Shown here piece by piece: positions 1 through 8,249 of a stretch of DNA of 24,494 nt; the first letter of the stretch is position 1, and every line of letters starts with the position of its first letter. Position numbers and translations under genes: made by a program. Below the pieces are notes generated by a model. It did not search any database and had not been told where the DNA came from. It saw nothing but the letters and a program-made list of their open reading frames with translations. The DNA lies in assembly GCA_047638695.1 (NCBI GenBank), contig JBLINY010000070.1, positions 1-24,494 on the forward strand. The letters are read 5' to 3'. Source of the DNA: JAHECQ01 sp047638695. GTDB lineage: Bacteria; Actinomycetota; Acidimicrobiia; Acidimicrobiales; SZUA-35.

Positions 1-1745
<1,745 letters not shown>

Positions 1746-1777
1746 GGTCATCAGCTCACGACATTCGGCGAGCCAGC

Positions 1778-2590
1778 TCAGTCGGCACTGGGCTTGCGAG
1801 CCCGGAGCGAATAAGAGAGCGGAAACCTTGGTGCGCCGTCGGGTAGCCGGTACAGGCCGTCGTCACGTTTCTCGAGAAACGGAGCCGGCGACGCCGTCAG
1901 GTCGAACTCGCGGAATAACTCGATGGTCAGCCCAGCGCCGATAACGGCGCTGAATAGCTCGCTCAGGCTATGTAACCGCTCGAACCCCACGTTGTGTTCG
2001 AACTCGACGTGCGGGGCACCGTAGGACCCGACCTCCTCGAACCGTTCAAAGCCGGCACCGGTGAGGTTTTCCTGGATCGCCGTGCCCTCGTCGTTCATCG
2101 CGGCACACAGCGGGTGGATCTCGTATAGGTACAGAAACCCGTCGGGTCGGAGGAGATCACTAACCACCTGGGCCCACCGGTCGAGGTTCGGCAGCCAGTT
2201 GATCGAACCCATGCCGGTGTAGACGATGTCGAACTGGCGGCCATCGACGGCCTCGACGGCATCGTAAACATTGGCCTCGATGGCGGTGATTGGTGAGGCT
2301 GCCCAGTTGGACATCGTTCGAACGGTTCGCATTGCCCGAGCCGAAAAGTCGAGAGCTGTCACGGTGGCGCCGCGCCGAGACCAGTCCATGGTGTCGGTGC
2401 CGAGGTGGCACTGCAGATGAATCAGGTCCTTGCCAGCTACCGCTCCGACCTCGGCCAACTCCCATGGCCGAAGATCCTTACGGCCGGCAATAAGGCCCTG
2501 AAGGTCGTAGAAGGTGCCCTCGGCATGGGCCGCCGCCCATCCGTCCCAAAGCAACCGGTTCGTGACGAGCCACTCGGGCTCGTCACTCAC
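1778..2590 (-). CDS. Class I SAM-dependent methyltransferase, substrate unknown
   Basis: Predicted soluble methyltransferase of 270 residues. The Rossmann core is visible: motif I region DLIHLQCHLGTDT (about residues 55-67), acidic end of strand 2 in TALDFS (about 78-83), and the post-motif segment FDIVYTGMGSINWL followed by LLRPDGFLYLYEIHP (about 120-160). It resembles small-molecule methyltransferases of the COG2226 type; nothing seen points to a substrate. The start is GTG at 2590, which overlaps the stop of an 11-codon ORF in a GTGA tetranucleotide; an AGAGGGG Shine-Dalgarno-like sequence lies about 9 nt upstream inside that small ORF. It is the last gene of the nadD/rsfS group and converges on leuS. 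Its 5' junction is rearranged by the 65-bp tandem repeat. Confidence 0.9.
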   Translation of the reverse strand: MSDEPEWLVTNRLLWDGWAAAHAEGTFYDLQGLIAGRKDLRPWELAEVGAVAGKDLIHLQCHLGTDTMDWSRRGATVTALDFSARAMRTVRTMSNWAASPITAIEANVYDAVEAVDGRQFDIVYTGMGSINWLPNLDRWAQVVSDLLRPDGFLYLYEIHPLCAAMNDEGTAIQENLTGAGFERFEEVGSYGAPHVEFEHNVGFERLHSLSELFSAVIGAGLTIELFREFDLTASPAPFLEKRDDGLYRLPDGAPRFPLSYSLRARKPSAD

Positions 2591-2622
2591 GCAACGTCAC
2601 CCCTCTGGACGCCGTCACTCAC
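2587..2622 (-). CDS. Mini-ORF 3, 11 codons, coupled to the methyltransferase start
   Basis: The reading frame is GTG AGT GAC GGC GTC CAG AGG..., giving MSDGVQRGDVA and a stop. It overlaps the preceding mini-ORF stop and the methyltransferase start by GTGA tetranucleotides. It looks like a mini-ORF of the 65-bp repeat with 33 bp removed in frame, which brings GAGGGG to about 9 nt before the methyltransferase GTG. It may serve only as a translated leader; expression is not shown. Confidence 0.3.
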   Translation of the reverse strand: MSDGVQRGDVA

Positions 2623-2687
2623 GCAACATCACCCAACCGGGGCACGTCTGCCAGATGGGCCGTGCCCCTCCGGACGCCGTCACTCAC
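2619..2687 (-). CDS. Mini-ORF 2, 22 codons, from the 65-bp repeat
   Basis: The frame starts MSDGVRRGTAHL and ends ADVPRLGDVA. It is identical to mini-ORF 1. The 69-nt ORF with 4-nt GTGA overlaps at each end exactly accounts for the 65-bp period. Probably a by-product of duplication that preserves stop/start coupling; it could be translated by re-initiation. Confidence 0.3.
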   Translation of the reverse strand: MSDGVRRGTAHLADVPRLGDVA

Positions 2688-2752
2688 GCAACATCACCCA
2701 ACCGGGGCACGTCTGCCAGATGGGCCGTGCCCCTCCGGACGCCGTCACTCAC
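2684..2752 (-). CDS. Mini-ORF 1, 22 codons, directly after rsfS
   Basis: The GTG at 2752 overlaps the rsfS TGA in a GTGA. The frame reads MSDGVRRGTAHL...ADVPRLGDVA and stops in the next GTGA. Its C-terminal half copies the rsfS C-terminus. No strong Shine-Dalgarno lies directly upstream, so translation would depend on coupling to rsfS. Confidence 0.3.
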   Translation of the reverse strand: MSDGVRRGTAHLADVPRLGDVA

Positions 2753-3078
2753 GCAACATCACCCAACCGGGGCACGTCTGCCCACAATCGTTCGAGGTCG
2801 TAGTACTCGCGGGATTCGGTGTCGAAGACGTGCACGATGAATGAGCCGAAGTCCATCAGGACCCACTCCATCGAGTCTTTGCCCTCGATGCGAATCGGCT
2901 TTGGGCCGCCGCTTGTCGTCAGAACTTCCTCGACGCTGTCGACAATGGCCCGGACTTGCCGGCCGTTGGCACCCGAGGTCACGACGAACCAGTCGGTTAT
3001 GCCCAGAATGTCGCCGACAAAAAAGGCTTCGGTTCGTTGGCCCAGTTTGTCCTCTGCAGCAACAACGGCCATAGCCAC
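2749..3078 (-). CDS. rsfS: Ribosomal silencing factor RsfS
   Basis: RsfS (DUF143/Iojap family) binds ribosomal protein L14 and blocks 30S-50S joining in slow growth. The 109-residue product has the family pattern in order: AAEDKLGQRTEAFFVGDI, ITDWFVVTSGANGRQVRAI, a glycine/proline turn before EGKDSMEWVLMDFGSFIVHVFDTESREYYDLERLWAD. The start used is GTG at 3078. Family-like residues (AELREH) continue upstream in frame with only a CTG (3123) or ATC as candidate starts, so an earlier non-canonical start is possible. Neighbours nadD and a LytR_C-domain gene upstream are the usual actinobacterial context. The last 11 codons lie inside the 65-bp tandem repeat. Confidence 0.93.
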   Translation of the reverse strand: MAMAVVAAEDKLGQRTEAFFVGDILGITDWFVVTSGANGRQVRAIVDSVEEVLTTSGGPKPIRIEGKDSMEWVLMDFGSFIVHVFDTESREYYDLERLWADVPRLGDVA

Positions 3079-3140
3079 ATGCTCTCGGAGCTCGGCGTCG
3101 GTTGTTTTGGAGGTGATGCTCAGGGTTTCGTCTCGCTCGC

Positions 3141-4250
3141 TCAGCCGCCCACAGGTGTTCCCAGGAGCAGGGTCACGACGCCATCAGCGTCGGTCTCGTT
3201 CGACACCATGGTAGCGGCGCCCAATGCTGCGGCCAGCTGGGCTATCCGCTCGTCGTCGACGTCGAGCGGCACCAGGACCGTCATCACTGCATCGGCGGAG
3301 TCAACGGGGAAGGCGGCCGCACCGATCTCGGCGACCTCGTAGCCGGAGCGTCCAAGATCCGCTGCCACGGCCAACAGATCTCCATCGCCAACCTGATCGA
3401 TCACCCGAACTCGAAGACGGTCTCCTGGGAAAGCACCGCTCGGGAAGGGCACGGCCTCGTTTATCTGGGCCTCAACCTGCTCAGGATCGATGGTGAGACG
3501 TACGCCACCGGCTAGTTCGTCATCGGGGGTGGCCAACATGGCCAACTCGGTCACACGATGGGGGCCACCGCTGATCGCCGTCATCAGCCCGGCGATTTGA
3601 TCAGCCGATGTGGGCGGCTCATCAAGAATCGACTCCCAAACTCGATGGCGACGGACCAACAGCGATCGCGGGTCAGCGTCCGCCACCGATAGACCCAGCA
3701 GCAGCCCCACCGCATCGCCACCAATCGGCTGCGCTCCCACCCCAAACACGGTTGACCCATCCGCTGAGACAACGGGATCCGGATTGTCGATCGTGTAGAC
3801 CGTGTCGGAGAAAAGGGCAGCCCAGCGGGCTTCATCAACGGTCTCCACCCTGGTGATGCGGAGCCGCAAACCCTTCTCGAGGGCTGCGACGGCGTCGGCA
3901 ACGCTTAGTGATCCGAGGGGCACGCCCTCGAGTTGCAGTTCGCCCGGCACCAGCAGGGCCGATCCCCCAAGCTGCTGTTCACCAGGCTGAGCCAACAGGG
4001 CAATGCCAGTGAGGCGCTGGTCGGTGATCTCGACGACGGCCGTGACCGGACTGGCATCGACCAGTGCCCGATAGCCCGGATCACCCGCCTGCGGTTCGTC
4101 GACAAAGATGCCGGCCCGGCTATCAAGCAGGGCATCGACACCAAAGAGGGCCAGCACCGGAATCGCCACGACCAAAAGTACCTCGGCCAGAATGAACGGC
4201 ACGCCGACCCGGCGGGGGCGCTCAACGAGCGTAGTGACGGGCCTGATCAC
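3141..4250 (-). CDS. Membrane-anchored LytR C-terminal-domain protein, probably with a degenerate LCP region
   Basis: 369 residues. A short basic N-terminus is followed by one transmembrane segment (about residues 17-40), then an extracytoplasmic part. The last ~90 residues fit the LytR_C fold: LRVRVIDQVGDGDLLAVAA, GYEVAEIGAAAF, TVLVPLDVDDERIAQLAAAL and VVTLLLGTPVGG. The central region (about 120-245, including TIDNPDPVVSADG and RSLLVRRHRVWESIL) looks like a much-altered LytR-CpsA-Psr domain. LCP enzymes transfer glycopolymers to peptidoglycan, but I cannot see a convincing catalytic arginine set, so activity is doubtful. The GTG start overlaps the nadD stop in a GTGA, and rsfS follows; this position between nadD and rsfS is a common actinobacterial site for LytR-type genes. 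Confidence 0.75.
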   Translation of the reverse strand: MIRPVTTLVERPRRVGVPFILAEVLLVVAIPVLALFGVDALLDSRAGIFVDEPQAGDPGYRALVDASPVTAVVEITDQRLTGIALLAQPGEQQLGGSALLVPGELQLEGVPLGSLSVADAVAALEKGLRLRITRVETVDEARWAALFSDTVYTIDNPDPVVSADGSTVFGVGAQPIGGDAVGLLLGLSVADADPRSLLVRRHRVWESILDEPPTSADQIAGLMTAISGGPHRVTELAMLATPDDELAGGVRLTIDPEQVEAQINEAVPFPSGAFPGDRLRVRVIDQVGDGDLLAVAADLGRSGYEVAEIGAAAFPVDSADAVMTVLVPLDVDDERIAQLAAALGAATMVSNETDADGVVTLLLGTPVGG

Positions 4251-4912
4251 GACTCAGGACGATAGAGCCCCTGCTCGTTCACTATGGCGATGACGGGTGG
4301 CGGCACCAACAACACGGGCGACAGACCCTTGGCGACCATCGATCGAACAGCCGAGCTCGACACATCGATCGTCTTTGCTTCAACCCGCTGATACGAAAAC
4401 CCCTCCGGTGGTGGCGGTGCGTCGACACCTGCTCGATCGACCACAACGAAGTTGGCCAACAGCTTCAGCCGCGCTGCCTCATGCCACGTCAAAAGACCCG
4501 CAGCGGCATCGGAACCGACAATGACCGACCAATCGTTGTCTGGTTCGGTCGCGTTGAGGTGGTCAAGCGTCACAGCTGTAAAGCTCGAACCACCCAGCTC
4601 GAGCTCGATATCGGAAGCCGCCAAACCCTCGACACCCTGCGCCTCGGCCCACTTAATCGCGGCCCGCGTCATGGCCAGGCGAACCGGTGCGGGAGTGATT
4701 ACCCGGCCGGCTGTCTTCTGCCACGGCTCGTTGGCAACTACCAAACGCACCTCGTAGAGCCCCAAAAGCAGTCGAATTTGATGGGCGACTAGAAGGTGTC
4801 CAAGATGGGGCGGATCGAATGTCCCCCCGAGGAGACCAATCCTCGTGCCTCGATGTTCTCGCCGTTCAAAGTTGGGTTCTCGTCCTTGCGAGGTCGCGCT
4901 GGGCCGATCCAT
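4247..4912 (-). CDS. nadD: Nicotinate-nucleotide adenylyltransferase NadD
   Basis: NadD adenylates nicotinate mononucleotide to deamido-NAD in the cytoplasm. The 221-residue product has the nucleotidyltransferase signature GGTFDPPHLGHL at residues 29-40 (HxGH loop HLGH) and the C-terminal SSSAVRSMVAKG segment, the family's ISSTxIR motif (about 187-198). Substrate-pocket motifs include NEPWQKT and VIVGSDAAAGLLTWHEA. The ATG at 4912 gives a 24-residue extension before the first strand, longer than usual; no internal ATG/GTG offers a better start and no clear Shine-Dalgarno is seen. It heads the minus-strand group nadD, LytR_C protein, rsfS, methyltransferase and is divergent from the sigma gene at 5246. 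Confidence 0.95.
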   Translation of the reverse strand: MDRPSATSQGREPNFERREHRGTRIGLLGGTFDPPHLGHLLVAHQIRLLLGLYEVRLVVANEPWQKTAGRVITPAPVRLAMTRAAIKWAEAQGVEGLAASDIELELGGSSFTAVTLDHLNATEPDNDWSVIVGSDAAAGLLTWHEAARLKLLANFVVVDRAGVDAPPPPEGFSYQRVEAKTIDVSSSAVRSMVAKGLSPVLLVPPPVIAIVNEQGLYRPES

Positions 4913-4954
4913 GTCGGCGTCGCTACAGGAAAATTCGAGGCTTACAACCTAAAC

Positions 4955-4968
4955 GTGACAGGTGTCAC
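4955..4968. promoter_or_regulatory. Perfect 14-bp dyad GTGACAGGTGTCAC, operator-like
   Basis: Arms GTGACA and TGTCAC are exact reverse complements separated by GG. A related half, AGTGACCTGT, follows at 4981-4990. It lies about 45 bp upstream of the nadD start, where a repressor or activator could act on either gene. The regulator is unknown. Confidence 0.4.
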
Positions 4969-5006
4969 TCGACGGGAAGGAGTGACCTGTACTAGAAATG
5001 ATATTT

Positions 5007-5018
5007 GGACATATGTCC
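5007..5018. promoter_or_regulatory. Perfect 12-bp palindrome GGACATATGTCC
   Basis: Exact reverse-complement symmetry with no spacer, in the AT-richer centre of the divergent region. Operator-like; no regulator can be assigned from the sequence. Confidence 0.35.
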
Positions 5019-5245
5019 CCCCACCGGCAATCCGCGTTCGGAGACCCGTTAAATAATCGAGTTCCCGCTCTCCCGCCGGTAGTGAGAGACTGTCAGTTCC
5101 ATCAAGATCGCCGTTCAGGTGTACAAGAACGCCAACGTGGCGTGCAAAGACCGAAGACGGCTCGTGCCGACAAAGGCACAGATCACATCCTTCCCGCCTC
5201 TAGCCCCTAAACCTTCCCCGCACACAAACGAACGAAAAGCGCGCC

Positions 5246-6085
5246 ATGAGTGATTCAGTAGGTCAATATCTCAACGAAATCGGGCTCGTCCCTCTGCTCA
5301 CCGCAGACGAGGAACGCGAACTTAGCCAGATCATCGAAAAGGGCCGAGACGCCCAAGAGCGAATCGACGCGGGCGAAGGCTCGGCGGAGTTCCGTCGCTC
5401 CGCACGCCAGGCAGCCCGGGCGAAGGATCGGTTCATCCGAGCAAACCTTCGGCTTGTTGTAAGCGTCGCCCGCCGCTACCCCCTTCCTCCGTCGATGGAG
5501 CTGCTCGACCTCATCCAAGAAGGCAACCTCGGCCTAGAACATGCGGTCGACAAGTTCGATTGGCGCAAGGGCTTCAAGTTCAGCACCTACGCCACGTTCT
5601 GGATTCGCCAGGCAATCGGACGTGCACTCGACCAGAAGGCCAGCCTGGTCCGCCTCCCCGGCGACCGCTCGGCCAGCCTTCGGGCAGCCCTTCGGCAGGT
5701 TTCTGGCGACGGAGACGAACTCGACGACGAGCACGCACGGCTTCACCGCCTCACCACCCCGACCTCCCTCGACCGCACCATCGGCGACGATGATTCGAAT
5801 GAGCTGGTCGACCTCCTCCCCGACGCCACCCCCGGCCCGGAGTTCGAGGTCATGGCACGGGCCGAAGAGTCCATGGTCACCGGTCTTCTCGATGTTCTCG
5901 ATCCTCGAGCCCGCTATGCCGTCGAGCAGCGCTTCGGCCTGAACGATGGCCGCAAGCGCAGCTACCGTGAAGTTGGCGAAGAGCTGGGTGTCACGGCCGA
6001 GGCAGCACGCCGGCTGGTGAAGCGAGCCGTCAGCGCCGTTCGCGATCAAGCGGGCGACCTCATGGCCGACTTCGACGCGGCCTAA
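5246..6085 (+). CDS. Sigma-70 family factor, group 2/3 (SigB/HrdB-like)
   Basis: 279-residue RNA polymerase sigma factor. Region 1.2 is at the N-terminus (DSVGQYLNEIGLVPLLTADEE). Region 2 runs about residues 70-135, with RLVVSVARRY, LLDLIQEGNLGLEHAVDKFD and the -10 recognition segment KFSTYATFWIRQAIGRAL. Region 3 is shortened, and region 4 (about 222-272) has LDPRARYAVEQRFGL and the helix-turn-helix SYREVGEELGVTAEAARRLVKRAV. It has no long group 1 N-terminus, so it is more likely an alternative (group 2 or 3) factor than the primary one. The spacing LPPSMELLDLIQ within region 2 differs slightly from the usual G-x-G-MPLLDLIQ. The start is ATG at 5246 with a weak Shine-Dalgarno. A strong terminator follows. 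Confidence 0.93.
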   Translation: MSDSVGQYLNEIGLVPLLTADEERELSQIIEKGRDAQERIDAGEGSAEFRRSARQAARAKDRFIRANLRLVVSVARRYPLPPSMELLDLIQEGNLGLEHAVDKFDWRKGFKFSTYATFWIRQAIGRALDQKASLVRLPGDRSASLRAALRQVSGDGDELDDEHARLHRLTTPTSLDRTIGDDDSNELVDLLPDATPGPEFEVMARAEESMVTGLLDVLDPRARYAVEQRFGLNDGRKRSYREVGEELGVTAEAARRLVKRAVSAVRDQAGDLMADFDAA

Positions 6086-6103
6086 CGACAAAAGAAGAAC
6101 TTC

Positions 6104-6135
6104 AGAGGAGCCGGCCCCGATGGGCCGGCTCTTCT
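6104..6135 (+). terminator. Rho-independent-type terminator after the sigma gene
   Basis: A perfect 10-bp stem GAGCCGGCCC / GGGCCGGCTC with a CGAT loop is extended to 14 pairs with one G-T pair (6104-6117 with 6122-6135). It is followed by TCATTTCT rather than a long T run, as in many GC-rich genomes. It sits about 20 bp after the sigma stop. Confidence 0.85.
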
Positions 6136-6179
6136 CATTTCTGGGCAAGGCCTCGTTTGTGCGCAACTCGCGTTTCTCA

Positions 6180-6205
6180 GTAACTGTCAGTCGGGAATCA
6201 GTTAC
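6180..6205. promoter_or_regulatory. Inverted repeat GTAACTG-N12-CAGTTAC upstream of DAHP synthase
   Basis: Two exact 7-bp arms (6180-6186 and 6199-6205) lie about 46 bp upstream of the -10-like TAGACT. This position suits an activator or a repressor controlling aromatic biosynthesis, but no regulator is identified. Confidence 0.3.
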
Positions 6206-6250
6206 CGCCAGACCACAATAATTCGCGGGCATCAATCGGGAGAAGAGCCC

Positions 6251-6256
6251 TAGACT
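6251..6256 (+). promoter_or_regulatory. -10-like TAGACT giving a leaderless DAHP synthase transcript
   Basis: TAGACT (TANNNT class) ends 7 nt before the GTG start at 6264, so initiation would fall at or next to the start codon. No Shine-Dalgarno is present and no good -35 is seen. This arrangement is typical of actinobacterial leaderless genes. Confidence 0.5.
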
Positions 6257-6263
6257 TCAGGCT

Positions 6264-7601
6264 GTGACTTGGACACCTGACTCTTGGCGAAACCTGGAGG
6301 CGAAGCATCAACCCGTCTGGCCAGAGGCTAGTGATCTAGCGCAGGTTGAAAAGGAGCTAGCCGGCTACCCGCCGCTGGTGTTCGCAGGCGAAGCCCGCGA
6401 TCTAAAATCGAAGCTCGCTGCGGTCAGCGAAGGGAAAGCCTTCCTCCTGCAGGCTGGCGACTGCGCCGAGTCGTTCGACGGCTTCAGCGCCGATGCCATT
6501 CGCGACCGCCTCAAGGTGATCCTGCAGATGGCCGTCATCCTCACGTACTCATCGGGTGTTCCGGCGGTGAAGGTTGGTCGGATCGCCGGCCAGTTCGCAA
6601 AGCCCCGTTCCAGCCCCACCGAGACCATCGATGGCACCGAGCTGCCGTCGTTCCTGGGCCACATGGTGAACGATCTCACCTTTTCTAGTAGCGATCGCAC
6701 GCCCGACCCGCGTCGCCTCATCCAGGCGTACAACCAGTCGGCGTCAACCCTGAACCTTCTGCGAGCGTTCACCAAGGGCGGCTTCGCCGACCTGCATCGC
6801 GTCCAAGAGTGGAACCAAGAATTCGTTGCCACCTCGGCCGAGGGCCAGCGTTATGCCTCGCTGGCCAAAGAGATCGATCGAGCTCTTCGGTTCATGGAAG
6901 CGGCCGGCATCTCGTCCAACCACCCCGAGATTCACGAGGCCGATTTTTACACCTCTCACGAGGCACTCATCCTCCAGTACGAAGAAGCTCTCACCCGCAA
7001 GGACAGCCTTACCGGCGATTGGTATAACTGCTCGGCCCACATGGTCTGGATTGGTGAGCGCACCCGCCAGCTCGATGGTGCCCACGTAAAGTTCTTTGCT
7101 GGTATCAACAACCCAATCGGATGCAAGGTCGGCCCCGGAGCCACCCCGGCCGACGTCCTTGGCCTGTGTGAGGGCCTCAACCCCGATCGCGAGCCTGGCC
7201 GGCTCACTCTCATCACCCGCATGGGGGCCTCCGATGTCGAGGCCAAGCTGCCGCCCATTCTCGAGGCAGTCAACAACGCCGGTCATCCCGTCGTGTGGGT
7301 GTGCGACCCCATGCACGGCAATACCTACACCGCCGACAGCGGGCACAAGACCCGACACTTCGACGACGTCCTGGCCGAGGTAACCGGGTTCTTCGCCGCA
7401 CACGCCCAGGTTGGCACCTGGGCCGGTGGCATCCATGTCGAACTAACCGGCGATGACGTCACCGAGTGCCTCGGCGGTTCCGAAGACATCGGCGACCTCA
7501 GCCAACGATACGAAACCATGTGCGATCCCCGGCTGAACGGCCGTCAGGGCGTCGACTTGGCCTTTCGAGTAGCCGAGCTCCTAGGCGAGATCGCCACGTA
7601 A
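6264..7601 (+). CDS. aroG: 3-deoxy-7-phosphoheptulonate synthase, class II (DAHP synthase)
   Basis: Catalyses phosphoenolpyruvate plus erythrose-4-phosphate to DAHP, the first step of the shikimate pathway. The 445 residues match the class II (plant/Mycobacterium type) family: QAGDCAESF at about 63-71, whose Cys67 is the expected metal ligand; KVGRIAGQFAKPRS; IGERTRQLDGAHVKFF; IGCKVGPGATP; VWVCDPMHGNT; and GGIHVELTGDDVTECLGG near the C-terminus. Length is close to the family's ~460. The start is GTG at 6264, supported by the alignment of WTPDSWRNLEAKHQP with family N-termini and the leaderless promoter. The 3' end overlaps the convergent anti-sigma gene by 21 bp. Confidence 0.96.
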   Translation: MTWTPDSWRNLEAKHQPVWPEASDLAQVEKELAGYPPLVFAGEARDLKSKLAAVSEGKAFLLQAGDCAESFDGFSADAIRDRLKVILQMAVILTYSSGVPAVKVGRIAGQFAKPRSSPTETIDGTELPSFLGHMVNDLTFSSSDRTPDPRRLIQAYNQSASTLNLLRAFTKGGFADLHRVQEWNQEFVATSAEGQRYASLAKEIDRALRFMEAAGISSNHPEIHEADFYTSHEALILQYEEALTRKDSLTGDWYNCSAHMVWIGERTRQLDGAHVKFFAGINNPIGCKVGPGATPADVLGLCEGLNPDREPGRLTLITRMGASDVEAKLPPILEAVNNAGHPVVWVCDPMHGNTYTADSGHKTRHFDDVLAEVTGFFAAHAQVGTWAGGIHVELTGDDVTECLGGSEDIGDLSQRYETMCDPRLNGRQGVDLAFRVAELLGEIAT

Positions 7602-8249
7602 GACCGAGTTGCCCCCGTGCTCGTCGTCGCCATCATCGACCTCGACCGAAATGTCGACTTTCCACGAACCGGTCAAATCCAGGTCATCGGGAACGTCGTA
7701 GCGGCCAGAGCCAACGATGCTTCCCAACGAGACTGCGTCGAGCAACCCACCGTCGGCATCGAATTTGAGCAACCAGAGTTCGAGGAAGTCTGAGCCCTGC
7801 GTCGTGGCGAACGCCTCGAGCTCGAGAGCAATGTCGTCATTTACTTGAACAAGGTCGGCTTGACCGGGAACCACAGCCCCCTGGCCAATCACCTCGAGCT
7901 CGGCCGAGGCCAGCAGCACATCGTTGCCGCTCCCCCGTATGGCCAAGCCGATCGGCACGGCCACCAACAACAAGGCGGCGGCAACGGCGGTAAGAATGGC
8001 TCCCCGCTTGGCAATCGAGTCTCGCCGACGGCGAGCGTCAGCGAGATCCGAGACCCGAGCCTCAGCGAGATCCGAGACCCGAGCCTCAGCGAGATCCGAA
8101 ACCGGATGGGTCGCCGCTTCGATTTTCTGCCACACCGACGACGGCGGTGTTTCCGGCTCGACCGTCGCGCCAGCCCGCAGGTTATTGATCAGGTCACCGA
8201 ACTCCGGAAGTTCGGCGTCGTCGGCAGCATGCTTGTCAGGCTGTGACAT
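7581..8249 (-). CDS. RskA-like membrane anti-sigma factor for the adjacent ECF sigma
   Basis: About 222 residues. A short acidic cytoplasmic N-terminus contains SSVWQKIEAA near 37-46, followed by a threefold VSDLAEAR repeat (about 50-73), basic residues, one transmembrane helix (about 82-105) and an extracytoplasmic RskA-type beta domain (ALELEAFATTQGSDFLELWLLKFD...GSWKVDISVEVDDG). The start is ATG at 8249, chosen because GGAGG lies 6 nt upstream; it overlaps the sigma stop by 14 bp, consistent with coupled synthesis of the pair. The N-terminal region is too short for a full zinc-binding anti-sigma domain and no HxxxCxxC is present. Expected role: hold the ECF sigma at the membrane and release it on an envelope signal. 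Confidence 0.85.
   Translation of the reverse strand: MSQPDKHAADDAELPEFGDLINNLRAGATVEPETPPSSVWQKIEAATHPVSDLAEARVSDLAEARVSDLADARRRRDSIAKRGAILTAVAAALLLVAVPIGLAIRGSGNDVLLASAELEVIGQGAVVPGQADLVQVNDDIALELEAFATTQGSDFLELWLLKFDADGGLLDAVSLGSIVGSGRYDVPDDLDLTGSWKVDISVEVDDGDDEHGGNSVLRGDLA
8041..8103. repeat. 24-bp in-frame tandem repeat in the anti-sigma gene (2.6 copies)
   Basis: Units at 8041-8064 and 8065-8088 are identical, with a partial third copy from 8089. On the minus strand it encodes VSDLAEAR twice and VSDLADAR once, just before the transmembrane helix. Confidence 0.9.

Larger units (their letters stand above)
2608..2782. repeat. 65-bp direct tandem repeat, about 2.7 copies
   Basis: Copies begin at 2608, 2673 and 2738. 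The first two are complete and look identical; the third is homologous to about 2782 and then runs into unique rsfS sequence. A shortened, diverged relative lies at 2579-2607. On the minus strand each unit carries the last codons of rsfS (ADVPRLGDVA and stop) followed by a GTG AGT GAC start like that of the methyltransferase, so the repeat is a duplication of the rsfS-stop/methyltransferase-start junction. Near-identity of the copies suggests a recent origin. Confidence 0.95.
4913..5245. other. Divergent intergenic region between nadD and the sigma factor (333 bp)
   Basis: No convincing coding frame. It holds two perfect short dyads (4955-4968, 5007-5018). A bulged inverted repeat pairs ACAGGTGTCACT (4958-4969) with AGTGACCTGT (4981-4990). 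Small hairpins occur further on, e.g. ACGCCA/TGGCGT around an ACG loop near 5130-5144. It is locally more AT-rich at about 4990-5060 than the flanking genes. It should contain promoters for both flanking genes; I could not identify -35/-10 pairs with confidence. The roughly 200 bp between the dyads and the sigma gene implies a long leader. Confidence 0.6.

Noticed and set aside
2608..2782. CRISPR array
   Set aside because: The 65-bp units are directly adjacent with no unique spacers and contain coding sequence of the flanking genes.
2405..2844. Several plus-strand ORFs over the 65-bp repeat encoding repeated THATSPNRGTSA
   Set aside because: They are created by the tandem repeat being read antisense. 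The minus strand carries the recognisable rsfS and methyltransferase ends.
5534..6235. 233-residue minus-strand ORF opposite the sigma gene
   Set aside because: It is antisense to well-conserved sigma regions and runs through the terminator. No domain is recognisable.
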